NCBI RefSeq assembly: GCF_001908205.1
Contig: NZ_LGHL01000122.1
Coordinates: 1-64,000 of the forward strand
Direction: 5' to 3'
Length of the DNA: 64,000 nt
From: Bradyrhizobium sp. NAS80.1
Lineage (GTDB): Bacteria > Pseudomonadota > Alphaproteobacteria > Rhizobiales > Xanthobacteraceae
A program made the translations under genes and the position numbers. How positions within the stretch are numbered: the first letter of the stretch is position 1; each line of letters starts with the position of its first letter. Below, in pieces: positions 7,390 through 16,006 of this stretch. The notes under the pieces were generated by a model. It did not search any database, was not told the DNA's origin, and saw only the letters and a list, made by a program, of their open reading frames with translations.

Positions 7390-8943
7390 TCAATCCATCG
7401 GCGCGAGGCGCGCGGAGGACTCGCCGAGCAGCGTGCGCAGCTCCGTCTTCACGATCTTGCCATAGCTGTTCTTCGGCAGCTCGCCGGTGAGGTAATAATG
7501 CTTTGGCCGCTTGAAGCGCGCGATCCAGGCATTGCACATCTGGTCGAGCTCATCGCGTGTAACCGCCCTGCCCGCGACGGGAACGACGACCGCCACCACC
7601 TCCTCGCCCCATGCCGGATGCGGCCGGCCGATCACCGAGACCTCGGCAACGGCCTCGTGCCGCAGCAGGACTTCTTCGACCTCGCGCGGATAGATGTTGG
7701 TGCCGCCGGAGATGATGACGTCCTTGGAGCGGTCCTTCAGCGTGAGGAAACCGTCGCCGTCGAAGGCGCCCATGTCGCCGGTATAGAGCCAGCCGTCGCG
7801 CAACGTGGTCGCGGTGGCGTCGGGGTTCTGCCAGTAGCCGGACATGACTGTATCGCCGCGCACGATGATCTCGCCGATCTCGCCGGGTGCAACATCCCGC
7901 CCCGCCTCGTCGACGGTGCGCACCTGCACAACGGCTTGCGCGATGCCGACCGAGGCTAGGCGCTCCTCGTGGCGCGGATGGCCCGCGTCGACATGCATGG
8001 ATTTCGGCAGGTACGTGATGGTCATCGGCGTCTCGCCCTGACCATAAATCTGCGCGAGCTTCGGTCCGAACACATTGAGCGCGGCCTTGCAATCGGCGAC
8101 ATACATGGGGCCGCCGCCATAGATGATCGTCTTCAGACCGGGCGCGGTCGCGCCCGCCGCCTCCGCCGCGACCGTCAGGCGCCGCACCATGGTGGGCGCG
8201 GCGAAGAAGGAGATGCCGTCGCGCTTTGCCGTCAGCTCCAGAATCTCGTCCGGCTCGAAGCGGCCGCTCTCGGGAATGATCTGCGCGCCCATGCCGAGCA
8301 CGTGCGGCACCATGTAGAGGCCGGAGCCATGCGACATCGGCGCGGCATGCAGCAGCGCCTCGCGGGGCACGACCGGGTTGATCTCGGCGAGATAGTTCAG
8401 CGACATCGCGAGCAGATTGCGGTGGCTCAGCACCGCGCCCTTGGGCCGGCCGGTGGTGCCGCTGGTGTAGAAGATCCAGGCGGGATCGATAATCCCGACA
8501 TCGGCGATGGCGATGCCGTCGGTCTTCTCCAGGCCGCGATATTCGGCCGAGCCGATCTCAATGATACGCGGCTTGGCCGTGCCGAGGGCCAGAGCTTCCG
8601 ACGCCACGTTTGCCATGTCTTCGGTCACGAACACGACCGCGGCGGCGGAGTTATCGAGGATGAACGCGACCTCGCGCGGGTGCAGCTTTGCGTTGATGGG
8701 AACGGCCACCAGCCCGACGTGCCAGCAGGCATAGAGGCAGGCGACATAGTCGGGCACGTTCTTCATCAAGAGGGCGACGCGATCGCCCTTGGCAAGGCCA
8801 AGGCGCCGCTGCAGCGACGCGGCCAGCGAGGCCACCGTCGCGGCGAGCCGGCCGTAATCGGCGACCGGCGTCAGCCCTTTGAGCAGGGCCGGCGCGGACG
8901 CGTCGGCCTTCGCGGCGCGCAGGAGATGATGAGCGAGGTTCAT
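7390..8943 (-). CDS. AMP-forming acyl-CoA synthetase
   Basis: A 517-residue ANL-superfamily ligase. The ATP-binding loop FYTSGTTGRPKGAV is at about 158-171, YGQGE is the A5 motif, LYTGDMG is A7, and the catalytic lysine lies in NSYGKIVKTELR near the C-terminus. All residues needed for acyl-AMP formation and thioesterification are visible. It follows the acyl-CoA dehydrogenase gene by 32 bases and precedes the CoA-transferase-family gene by six, so all three are probably co-transcribed with the TRAP transporter. The likely substrate is the acid brought in by that transporter or a related medium-chain or dicarboxylic acid; this is inference. Confidence 0.92.
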   Translation of the reverse strand: MNLAHHLLRAAKADASAPALLKGLTPVADYGRLAATVASLAASLQRRLGLAKGDRVALLMKNVPDYVACLYACWHVGLVAVPINAKLHPREVAFILDNSAAAVVFVTEDMANVASEALALGTAKPRIIEIGSAEYRGLEKTDGIAIADVGIIDPAWIFYTSGTTGRPKGAVLSHRNLLAMSLNYLAEINPVVPREALLHAAPMSHGSGLYMVPHVLGMGAQIIPESGRFEPDEILELTAKRDGISFFAAPTMVRRLTVAAEAAGATAPGLKTIIYGGGPMYVADCKAALNVFGPKLAQIYGQGETPMTITYLPKSMHVDAGHPRHEERLASVGIAQAVVQVRTVDEAGRDVAPGEIGEIIVRGDTVMSGYWQNPDATATTLRDGWLYTGDMGAFDGDGFLTLKDRSKDVIISGGTNIYPREVEEVLLRHEAVAEVSVIGRPHPAWGEEVVAVVVPVAGRAVTRDELDQMCNAWIARFKRPKHYYLTGELPKNSYGKIVKTELRTLLGESSARLAPMD

Positions 8944-8975
8944 GGCAAATCCTGCCTAACTATCCGCGCGCGAGA

Positions 8976-10142
8976 TTAGTACGACTTCGCCAGTCCGAGC
9001 ACCTTTTCCGCGATGAAGCTGAGCGCGAGTTGCGGGCTGACCGGCGCAATGCGCGGGATCAGGACTTCGCGCAGGTAACGCTCGACGTGGAACTCCTTGG
9101 CATAGCCGAAGCCGCCATGGGTCATGACGGCCTGCTCGCAGGCGGAGAAGCCGGCCTCGCCCGCCAGATACTTCGCGGCGTTGGCCGCGGCGCCGCAGGG
9201 CATGCCCTTGTCGTATTGCCAGGCCGCCGACATCACCATCAGCCATGCGGCCTCGAGCTCGACCCAGTTCACCGCGAGCGGATGCTGGATGCCCTGGTTC
9301 TTGCCGATCGGGCGATTGAACACAGTTCGCGTCTTGGCGTATTCGGTCGCACGCGACAGCGCGAGCTTGCCGAGGCCGACGGCTTCCGCCGCGATCAGGA
9401 TGCGCTCGGGGTTCATGCCTTCGAGGATGTACTGGAAGCCTTTGCCCTCTTCGCCGATCCGGTCCTCCATCGGGATCTCGAAGTCCTCGAAGAAGAGCTC
9501 GTTGGAATCGACGATCTTGCGGCCCATCTTTTCGATCTCGTGGACCTTGATCTTGTTGCGGTCGAAATCGGTGTAGAACAGGCTGAGGCCATGGGTGGGC
9601 GAACGCACCTCCTCCAGCGGCGTGGTGCGCGCCAGCAGCAGGATCTTGTGTGCGACCTGTGCGGTCGAGATCCACACCTTCTGGCCGTTGACGATGTAGC
9701 GGTCGTTCTTGGCGACCGCACGGGTCTTGAGCTGGGTGGTGTTGAGGCCGGTGTTGGGCTCGGTGACGGCGAAGCAGGCCTTTTCGCGGCCCTCGACCAT
9801 CGGCGGCAGCATGCGCTTGCGCTGCTCCTCGGTGCCGAACACCACCACGGGGTTGAGGCCGAACACGTTGATGTGAACCGCGGATGCGCCGGACATGCCC
9901 GCGCCGGATTCCGCGATGGTGCGCATCATGATCGCCGCTTCGGTGATACCGAGCCCGGAGCCGCCATAGGCTTCCGGCACGCAGATGCCGAGCCAGCCGG
10001 CATCGGCGAGTGCCTTGTGGAAGTCGTGCGGGAAGCCGCCGTCGTGGTCCTTCTTCAGCCAGTAGGCATCGGGAAAGCCCTCGCAGATCTTTGCGATGGC
10101 GTCGCGAATGGCTTCCTGCTGATCGGTGAGCGCGAAATCCAT
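8976..10142 (-). CDS. Acyl-CoA dehydrogenase
   Basis: A 388-residue FAD-dependent acyl-CoA dehydrogenase, normal length for the family. The flavin and substrate signature AVTEPNTGLNTT (125-136) and the GGFGY segment near the C-terminus are present. The glutamate of the usual C-terminal YEGT motif is missing, that stretch reading PRIAPVSPQ. Glu246 in MNPERILIA occupies the position used as catalytic base by isovaleryl- and long-chain-type enzymes, so activity is likely kept. The gene follows dctM and precedes the acyl-CoA synthetase. Within a C5-dicarboxylate pathway it could oxidise a saturated acyl-CoA such as methylsuccinyl-CoA, but that is only a suggestion. Confidence 0.92.
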   Translation of the reverse strand: MDFALTDQQEAIRDAIAKICEGFPDAYWLKKDHDGGFPHDFHKALADAGWLGICVPEAYGGSGLGITEAAIMMRTIAESGAGMSGASAVHINVFGLNPVVVFGTEEQRKRMLPPMVEGREKACFAVTEPNTGLNTTQLKTRAVAKNDRYIVNGQKVWISTAQVAHKILLLARTTPLEEVRSPTHGLSLFYTDFDRNKIKVHEIEKMGRKIVDSNELFFEDFEIPMEDRIGEEGKGFQYILEGMNPERILIAAEAVGLGKLALSRATEYAKTRTVFNRPIGKNQGIQHPLAVNWVELEAAWLMVMSAAWQYDKGMPCGAAANAAKYLAGEAGFSACEQAVMTHGGFGYAKEFHVERYLREVLIPRIAPVSPQLALSFIAEKVLGLAKSY

Positions 10143-10184
10143 GTTCTTGATCTCCTTGCTTGGAGCCGCGGCGGCCCGGACGTG

Positions 10185-11474
10185 CTAGTGCCCCATCTGC
10201 GAGGGCAGCCAGAGAATGATCGAGGGAAACGCCACCAGGATCGCGATCGCGATCAGGTGCGCAATGAAGTGCGGGAAGGTGCCGTGGAACACCTCCGCCA
10301 CCGGCCGCTTGGCATAGCGGGCGACGATGAAGCAGTTCAGCCCGACCGGCGGCGTGATCATGCCGACCTCGGCGGTGACGATCTTGATCACGCCGAACCA
10401 GATCGGATCGAAGCCGAGCGTCTTGATCAAGGGCAGCACGATCGGCACGGTCAGCACCAGGATTGCGATCTGGTCCATGAACGAGCCGAGCACGATGTAG
10501 CCGCAGAGGATCAGCGTGATGATGATCCAGCGCGAGGTCGGCAAGCTGCCGATCCAGGCAACCAGATCCTGCGTGACGTGGGTGAGCGTGAAGAAGTAGC
10601 CGAAGATCGAGGCGCCGACCAGGATCATGATGATCATGCAGGTGCCGTGGCAGGCGCGCAGCAGTGTCTTGTAGAGCGACGACGGCGTGATCTTGCCCTT
10701 GACGATCGCAAGCAGGAAGGCACCGAACGCGCCGAAGGCAGAAGCTTCCGTTGGGGTCGCGACGCCGAGGTAGATGGTGCCCGTCACGATCGAGAACAGC
10801 ACCACCATCGGCGAGACCTGCCACAGCAGCGCGAACTTTTCGCGCCACGGCACCGACTTCGCGGCCGGTGCGCGCGAGGGATCCTGCCAGACCAGGAAAT
10901 AGATCGTGGCCATGATGGTGATGGTGACGAGGATCGCGGGGATGATGCCGCTGATGAGCAGCTTGCCGATGTTCACTTCAGCAAGCAGGCCGAAGATGAC
11001 GAGCGCGACGCTGGTCGGCAGCAGCATCGACAGCGTGCCCGATATCGCGACCACGCCCGCGGCCATCTTCGGCTCATAGCCCTGGCGGATCATCGCCGGA
11101 AGGCTGGTCGAGGACAGCGTCGCGGCGGAGGCCGTCGATGTGCCGCAGATCGCGCCGAAGCCGGCGCCGGCAAGCGCCGTGGCCATGCCAAGACCACCGG
11201 GAATGCGGCCGACCCAGGCCGAAGCCGTCTTGAACAGGTCATCGGCGACGCCCGACAGCAGCACGAGATCCGCCATCAGGAGGAACATCGGGATGGTGAT
11301 CAGCTCGTACGAGGAGACGGTCGAGAGCGGCGCGGTCTGCAGGATGCCGAACAGTGTGGACCAACCGCCCACCATGACGAGGCCGACCGAACCGGCGAAG
11401 GCCATGGCGAAGCCGACGGGCGTGCCGAGCGCAAGCAGGCCGAACAGCAGGGCGAGAACGATGAAAGGTGTCAT
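10185..11474 (-). CDS. dctM: TRAP transporter large permease (DctM)
   Basis: Inner-membrane subunit of a tripartite ATP-independent periplasmic transporter. At 429 residues it has the usual DctM length and begins with the typical hydrophobic MTPFIVLALLFG followed by GTPVGFAMA. Further on are the conserved PLFILAG-like regions and many transmembrane helices, consistent with the ion-coupled permease. It is preceded by the small permease (12-base gap) and followed by the acyl-CoA dehydrogenase, giving the order dctP-dctQ-dctM-enzyme. Substrate specificity lies in the binding protein; the context suggests a dicarboxylate. Confidence 0.95.
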   Translation of the reverse strand: MTPFIVLALLFGLLALGTPVGFAMAFAGSVGLVMVGGWSTLFGILQTAPLSTVSSYELITIPMFLLMADLVLLSGVADDLFKTASAWVGRIPGGLGMATALAGAGFGAICGTSTASAATLSSTSLPAMIRQGYEPKMAAGVVAISGTLSMLLPTSVALVIFGLLAEVNIGKLLISGIIPAILVTITIMATIYFLVWQDPSRAPAAKSVPWREKFALLWQVSPMVVLFSIVTGTIYLGVATPTEASAFGAFGAFLLAIVKGKITPSSLYKTLLRACHGTCMIIMILVGASIFGYFFTLTHVTQDLVAWIGSLPTSRWIIITLILCGYIVLGSFMDQIAILVLTVPIVLPLIKTLGFDPIWFGVIKIVTAEVGMITPPVGLNCFIVARYAKRPVAEVFHGTFPHFIAHLIAIAILVAFPSIILWLPSQMGH

Positions 11475-11486
11475 GGATGCCTGCCG

Positions 11487-12041
11487 TTACTCGAAGCTTC
11501 GTGCTTCGCCGACGCCGGTGACCGGCGGCAGCGGATAGAGGTCGCGCCCGCTGACGAGGCTCAGCACATTGCCGACGAGCTGCAGCGCCAGCCGCAGTAC
11601 CAGTACGCCGCAGCCGAACGGCACCAGCGCCGCCGAGATCCAGGTCGGCCACGGAATCGCGCCGGAGAGGACGTCCTGCTGCTCGTAATTCTCCAGCGCG
11701 CGCTCGAATCCGACCTTGCAGATCAGGATGAACACGAACAGGCCGGCAAGCGCGGTGACGATCTCGGACAGCCGCCGCCCAGCCGGCGAGAAGCGCGACA
11801 GGAGGATGTCGACGCCGACATGCGCGTGCTCGCGCAAGCCGTCCGAGAGCGTGAAGAAGAACACACCGGCTAGGAGATAGAGCCCGATCAGGTCATAGGT
11901 GAAGGAGAACGGACGGTTCAGCGCGTACCGCATGAACACGTCGGTCACCACCAGCAGCATGATCACGAACAGGAACACCACCGCGATCACCGTCAGCGCG
12001 CGTTCCAGCGCGCCGAGCACATCTCCTGCCCGCTTGATCAC
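11487..12041 (-). CDS. dctQ: TRAP transporter small permease (DctQ)
   Basis: A 184-residue inner-membrane protein with four predicted transmembrane helices and the DctQ-type sequence VFMRYALNRPFSFTYDL in the second helix region. It should pair with the large permease encoded 12 bases downstream and with the binding protein encoded 34 bases upstream. Length and hydropathy match the family. The C-terminal tail of about 25 residues (RDLYPLPPVTGV...) is polar and cytoplasmic. Confidence 0.93.
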   Translation of the reverse strand: MIKRAGDVLGALERALTVIAVVFLFVIMLLVVTDVFMRYALNRPFSFTYDLIGLYLLAGVFFFTLSDGLREHAHVGVDILLSRFSPAGRRLSEIVTALAGLFVFILICKVGFERALENYEQQDVLSGAIPWPTWISAALVPFGCGVLVLRLALQLVGNVLSLVSGRDLYPLPPVTGVGEARSFE

Positions 12042-12075
12042 CTCTGGTGCCTCCTTCTTCTATGCCGGCCGACGA

Positions 12076-13110
12076 TTACTTGGTGCCGCCGGCGGCGAGC
12101 AGGCCTTCGAACTCCTTGAGCGCGGCGGACGCCTGCTTGCCGCGGCTGTCGAGACCGCTGGCCCATTCCTGGCCGACGCCCTTGAGCTTGTCCTTCATCT
12201 CCGCGCGAGTCGCTTCGGGAAGCGGATCGAAACTGACGCCTTCGTCCTGCATCTGCTTCTTGGTCGCTTCGCCTTCCTTGTCGACATCGGCGCAGGCCTT
12301 CGGCGTGATCGCCTCCGAGGCCTCGTCCATCGCCTTCTTCACATCGTCGGGCAGCTTGTTCCAGACCGACTGGTTGATGGAATAGGCAACGATGAAGCTG
12401 CCGAAGCTGACGCCTTCGGTGGCGTGCTTGACCAGCTTGTCGAGGCCGTAGGACACGACGCTGTCCAGCGGGAACAGCAGGCCGTCCATCGTGCCGCGCG
12501 ACAGCGACTCATAGGCATCGGGCGCCGCCATGCGCACCGGCACGGCATTGAGCGCACGCAGCGTCAGATCCTGCGCGCCGCCGGTGGTGCGCAGCTTCAG
12601 GCCCTGCATGTCCTTGGTGGTTTCCACCTTCGACTTGACGGTCCACACTTGGTAGGGCGGCAGCACCACGGCCATCAGCAGCTTGATCTTGTTCGGTGCG
12701 TATTCCTGCTTGGCCAGAATGCCTTCGCGCGCCGTCTTCCAATAGGCGAGCGTGCCCTGGCAGCTGGTCTGGAATGCGCCCGGCAGTTGCGCGACTTCCG
12801 ACAGCGGCATCTTGTCGGAGACATAGGACGGTCCGATGTAGCCGATGTCGACCACGCCCGACTGGGTCAGCCGCAGCATGTCCGCCGCCTTGCCGATCTG
12901 CTGGTTCGGATAATAGGTGAAGGTCACCGCGCCATTGGTGCGCTTGGTGACGTCGTCCATCCACGGCTTCAGCATCAGGCGGACGAGATAATGACCGGCG
13001 GGGAAGGAATCGGCGACCTTCAGCTCCAGCGCCTGCGCCTGCGCCTGCAGCGTCGAGACCGGCAGCGAGAAAGCCAACGCCGCGGCAGCCCAGACCAGAT
13101 TCTTCTTCAT
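12076..13110 (-). CDS. dctP: TRAP transporter substrate-binding protein (DctP)
   Basis: Periplasmic solute receptor of 344 residues. A Sec signal peptide covers about 25 residues (basic MKKN, hydrophobic core, ALQAQA-type cleavage region). The family arginine that salt-bridges the substrate carboxylate lies in GLKLRTTGG, and the downstream SRGTMDGLLFPLDS segment is typical of DctP. It is the first gene of the minus-strand operon and faces the CaiB-type transferase gene across a 230-base regulatory region. Two cysteines may form a disulphide. The likely ligand is a carboxylate feeding the adjacent CoA pathway. Confidence 0.95.
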   Translation of the reverse strand: MKKNLVWAAAALAFSLPVSTLQAQAQALELKVADSFPAGHYLVRLMLKPWMDDVTKRTNGAVTFTYYPNQQIGKAADMLRLTQSGVVDIGYIGPSYVSDKMPLSEVAQLPGAFQTSCQGTLAYWKTAREGILAKQEYAPNKIKLLMAVVLPPYQVWTVKSKVETTKDMQGLKLRTTGGAQDLTLRALNAVPVRMAAPDAYESLSRGTMDGLLFPLDSVVSYGLDKLVKHATEGVSFGSFIVAYSINQSVWNKLPDDVKKAMDEASEAITPKACADVDKEGEATKKQMQDEGVSFDPLPEATRAEMKDKLKGVGQEWASGLDSRGKQASAALKEFEGLLAAGGTK

Positions 13111-13199
13111 GTCGTTCTCCTTGACGCGTCCCCATGCCGAAGGCGGCAGTCCACTTGCTGCAGCACCGTCCGGCCCTCACTGCATTTCTTGCTTGAGGG

Positions 13200-13332
13200 A
13201 AAATGTACATATACGTGAATTTATATGTCAAGTATATGAACTATGCATGGGGCCATGCGTGTCGCGGCTGACACGCCGAATTGACATCGGCATTTTATGA
13301 ACTCTAACTCCACGTATATGAATTTATCCGAC
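13200..13332. promoter_or_regulatory. Divergent promoter region with paired CACGTATATG elements
   Basis: This AT-rich patch separates dctP (minus) from the CaiB-type gene (plus). The ten-base string CACGTATATG occurs on the minus strand at 13208-13217 and on the plus strand at 13311-13320, each in the same orientation relative to its own gene. The minus copy lies inside an inverted repeat ACATATA-8-TATATGT (13207-13228). A plus promoter TTGACA (13281-13286), 16-base spacer, TCTAAC ends just before the plus copy. A minus-strand TTGACA lies at 13226-13231. This layout suggests one regulator, probably the nearby IclR protein, acting on both promoters. Confidence 0.6.
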
Positions 13333-13340
13333 GGGGACCC

Positions 13341-14543
13341 ATGGGACCGCTCTCCGGCCTCACCATTCTCGACCTGACCTCCGTGCTGATGGGGCCCTAC
13401 GGCACCCAGGTGCTGGCGGACATGGGCGCAGATGTCATCAAGGTCGAAAGCCCCGAGGGCGACATCGTTCGCCAGATCGGTCCCGGTCGCGCGCCCGGCA
13501 TGGGCGGGATGTTCAACAACGTCAATCGCGGCAAGCGCAGCATCGTCCTCGATCTCAAGACGCCGGGCGGGCGCGATGCGCTGCTGCGGCTGGCGAAACG
13601 CGCCAACGCGCTCGTCTATAATGTGCGCCCGCAGGCGATGGCGCGGCTCGGCCTCGACTACGAGACACTCGCCGCGATCAATCCCGCCCTCGTCTATGTC
13701 GGCGCGTTCGGCTACGGCCAGTCCGGCCCCTATGCCGCAAAGCCTGCTTACGACGACCTGATCCAGGGCGCCGCCGCCATTCCAACCCTGCTCGCGGCCG
13801 CCGGCGACGGCACGCCGCGCTACGTTCCCGTCACCATCGCTGACCGCATCGTCGGCCTGATGATGGTGAACGCGATCATGGGCGGGCTGATGCACCAGCA
13901 GCGCACCGGCATCGGCCAGCGCATCGACGTGCCGATGTTCGAATCGATGACCGAGTTCGTGCTGATCGATCATCTGGGCGGGCTGACCTACGATCCGCCG
14001 CTCGACCATGGCGGCTACGCCCGCCTGCTCTCGCGCTACCGCCGCCCCTACAAGACCAGCGACGGCTATCTCTGCGTCCTCATCTACAACGACAAGCACT
14101 GGCGCAGCTTCTTCGAGGCGATCGGCCGGCCGGAATTCCTGCAGCAGCCGCGCTTTGCCAACCACGCCGCGCGCACGAAGCACATCAACGAGATTTACGA
14201 GGAAATCGGCCACATCTTCCTGACGCGCACGACCGCCGAGTGGCGTGAGCTGCTGGAGCGCGCCGACATTCCGGTGATGCCAATGCACACGCTGGAGACG
14301 ATCCTTAGGGATCCGCATCTCGAGGCAATCGACTTCTTCAAGACGGTGGATCACCCCGTGGAAGGCCGCATCCGCCAGATGCGTGTGCCCTCCACCTGGA
14401 GCGTGACCCAGCCGGAGCCGACCGGTCCCGCGCCGACGCTCGGCCAGCATGGCCGCGACATTTTGCGCGAGGCCGGCCTCTCGACCGACGAGATCGAACG
14501 GCTCGCAGAGCAGAAAGCAGTTCACCTGGCGGCGCCGCCTTAA
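13341..14543 (+). CDS. CaiB/BaiF family (class III) CoA-transferase
   Basis: A 400-residue class III CoA-transferase that would move CoA from a donor such as succinyl-CoA to a carboxylic acid. The N-terminus carries the family pattern LTSVLMGPYGTQVLADMGAD and VIKVESPEGD, and the NRGKRSI segment is present. The position of the catalytic aspartate of formyl-CoA transferase (M-x-D) is MFE here, so the acid is probably Glu, as I recall for many close relatives. It starts the plus arm of the divergent cluster and is followed by MaoC and CitE genes. With that context I infer itaconate or a related C5-dicarboxylate as substrate. Confidence 0.92.
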   Translation: MGPLSGLTILDLTSVLMGPYGTQVLADMGADVIKVESPEGDIVRQIGPGRAPGMGGMFNNVNRGKRSIVLDLKTPGGRDALLRLAKRANALVYNVRPQAMARLGLDYETLAAINPALVYVGAFGYGQSGPYAAKPAYDDLIQGAAAIPTLLAAAGDGTPRYVPVTIADRIVGLMMVNAIMGGLMHQQRTGIGQRIDVPMFESMTEFVLIDHLGGLTYDPPLDHGGYARLLSRYRRPYKTSDGYLCVLIYNDKHWRSFFEAIGRPEFLQQPRFANHAARTKHINEIYEEIGHIFLTRTTAEWRELLERADIPVMPMHTLETILRDPHLEAIDFFKTVDHPVEGRIRQMRVPSTWSVTQPEPTGPAPTLGQHGRDILREAGLSTDEIERLAEQKAVHLAAPP

Positions 14544-14586
14544 GGGCAGCGCCGGCCAAATCGCAGGACATAGGGAGGAAACCGCG

Positions 14587-15039
14587 ATGGCCGGACTTTA
14601 TTTCGAAGACTTTTCCGTGGGCCAGGAGTTCAAGCATCCGCTGACCAGGACCGTCACGGAAATGGACAACACCATGTTCAGCCTGCTGACGCTCAATCCG
14701 CAGCCGCTACACATTGACGCGCATTTCTCTGAAAAGACCGAGTTCGGCCAGCGCATTTTCAACAGCCTTTACACCCTCGGCATCATGATCGGCATGACGG
14801 TCTATGATACGACCCTGGGTACCACCGTCGCCAATCTCGGCATGACCGACGTCACCTTTCCAAAGCCGGTCTTCCATGGCGACACCCTGCGGGCGACGAC
14901 GAAGGTGCTTTCGTTGAGGGAATCCAAATCGCGCCCCAAGGCGGGCATCGTCGAGTTCGAGCACCACGCCTTGAACCAGAACGACGAGATCGTCGGCAAA
15001 TGCCGCCGCATGGCGATGATGCACAAGAGGCCAGTCTGA
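14587..15039 (+). CDS. MaoC-like (R)-specific enoyl-CoA hydratase
   Basis: A 150-residue single hot-dog protein. The start is ATG 14587, with GGAGGAAA upstream; longer in-frame starts run back into the CaiB gene. The hydratase motif is LNPQPLHIDAHF (36-47), with the His and Asp used for water addition, followed by GQRIFNSLYTLG. The stop overlaps the start of the CitE-like gene (TGATG at 15037-15041). In this gene order the reaction would be hydration of an unsaturated C5-dicarboxyl-CoA, for example itaconyl- or mesaconyl-CoA to citramalyl- or methylmalyl-CoA. The substrate is inferred from context. Confidence 0.9.
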   Translation: MAGLYFEDFSVGQEFKHPLTRTVTEMDNTMFSLLTLNPQPLHIDAHFSEKTEFGQRIFNSLYTLGIMIGMTVYDTTLGTTVANLGMTDVTFPKPVFHGDTLRATTKVLSLRESKSRPKAGIVEFEHHALNQNDEIVGKCRRMAMMHKRPV

Positions 15040-15890
15040 TGCGTTCGATGCTGTTCGTGCCGGGCGATTCCCCGCGCAAATTCGAGAAGGCGAGCGAAGG
15101 CAAGGCCGACGCGCTGATCATTGACGTCGAGGATTCCGTCGTCACCGAGAAAAAGGCCGAGGCGCGCGCGCTGACGCTTGCCATGCTGAAGGGCCGTCGC
15201 GGCCCGCACCAGCTCTATGTCCGCGTCAACGCCCTCGACACCGGCATGACACTCACAGATCTTGCCGCGGTGATGCCGGGCAAGCCCGACGGCATCGTGC
15301 TGCCGAAATCGCAAGGCGGTGACGATGTGCGCCAGGTTGCGACCTGGCTCGAAGCCTTCGAGGCAGCGGCCGGCACCGCGGTCGGTGCGACCCGCATCGT
15401 ATGTGTCGCCACCGAAACCGCCGGGTCGATCTTCGGGCTCGGCAGCTACAAGGGCTGCTCCCCTCGCCTCGCCGGATTGATGTGGGGCGCCGAAGATCTC
15501 TCGGCTTCGCTCGGCGCCACCGAAAAGGCATCGGGCGGCGTGTTCCACAGCCCCTATCGTCTCGCGCGCGATCTCTGCCTGATGGCAGCGGCTGCGGCCG
15601 AGGTCGCGCCGATCGACACGGTCTATACCGATATCGACAATCTGGCGGGCCTCGAGCAGGAAACCCGCGCGGCGCGACGCGACGGTTTTTCGGCGAAGGC
15701 GCTGATCCACCCCAAGCATGTCGATGTCGTCAACGCGGCATTCGATCCGACCGATGCCGAACGTACATGGGCTGAGAAGGTGATCGCGGCGTTTGCGAGC
15801 AATCCCAATTCCGGCACGCTGCGTCTCGACGGCATGATGATCGACAAGCCGCATCTTCGCGCCGCGAAGAAGATTCTCGGCCAGCCATAG
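15039..15890 (+). CDS. CitE-like HpcH/HpaI lyase (citramalyl-CoA lyase candidate)
   Basis: A 283-residue member of the citrate lyase beta/malyl-CoA lyase superfamily. Visible family features are FVPGDSPRKFEKA at the N-terminus, the metal and substrate region IIDVEDSV, the arginine in VRVNA, and the glutamate in VATETAGSIFGL. CitE-like lyases cleave 3-hydroxyacyl-CoA or citramalyl/malyl-CoA by retro-Claisen chemistry. Translation is coupled to the MaoC gene. Transferase, hydratase and lyase in order are exactly the three steps needed to convert itaconate to pyruvate and acetyl-CoA, so citramalyl-CoA is the best guess for the substrate. A strong hairpin follows the stop. Confidence 0.9.
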   Translation: MRSMLFVPGDSPRKFEKASEGKADALIIDVEDSVVTEKKAEARALTLAMLKGRRGPHQLYVRVNALDTGMTLTDLAAVMPGKPDGIVLPKSQGGDDVRQVATWLEAFEAAAGTAVGATRIVCVATETAGSIFGLGSYKGCSPRLAGLMWGAEDLSASLGATEKASGGVFHSPYRLARDLCLMAAAAAEVAPIDTVYTDIDNLAGLEQETRAARRDGFSAKALIHPKHVDVVNAAFDPTDAERTWAEKVIAAFASNPNSGTLRLDGMMIDKPHLRAAKKILGQP

Positions 15891-15923
15891 AGCCCCGTTC
15901 CGATGGAATCGGAACGGGGCTCT
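15889..15923 (+). terminator. Strong terminator hairpin
   Basis: A perfect 16-base stem (15889-15904 with 15908-15923) and a three-base loop begins at the stop codon of the CitE-like gene and is followed by a T-rich stretch (TTCTTGTTTT). It should end transcription of the plus arm and separate it from the IclR gene. Confidence 0.8.
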
Positions 15924-15937
15924 AGATTCTTGTTTTG

Positions 15938-15988
15938 GCGCGTTTTCTTAACGCGAACCGGTACCCACTTCGCTCGAAAACGCTCTAG
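15938..15988. repeat. Palindromic intergenic repeat (GCGTTTTC...GAAAACGC)
   Basis: GCGTTTTC at 15940-15947 pairs with GAAAACGC at 15976-15983 around a centre that includes GAACCGGTACC. I recall near-identical elements scattered through Bradyrhizobium and Rhodopseudomonas genomes. It lies between the terminator and the IclR gene. Confidence 0.65.
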
Positions 15989-16006
15989 ATCAGGACGCAT
16001 GCCACC

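Noticed and set aside
9030..11873. A 947-codon open frame on the plus strand opposite the acyl-CoA dehydrogenase and TRAP genes
   Set aside because: It is the complement of three well-recognised genes; its product is His/Arg/Asp-rich with no domain, a common artefact of high-GC DNA.
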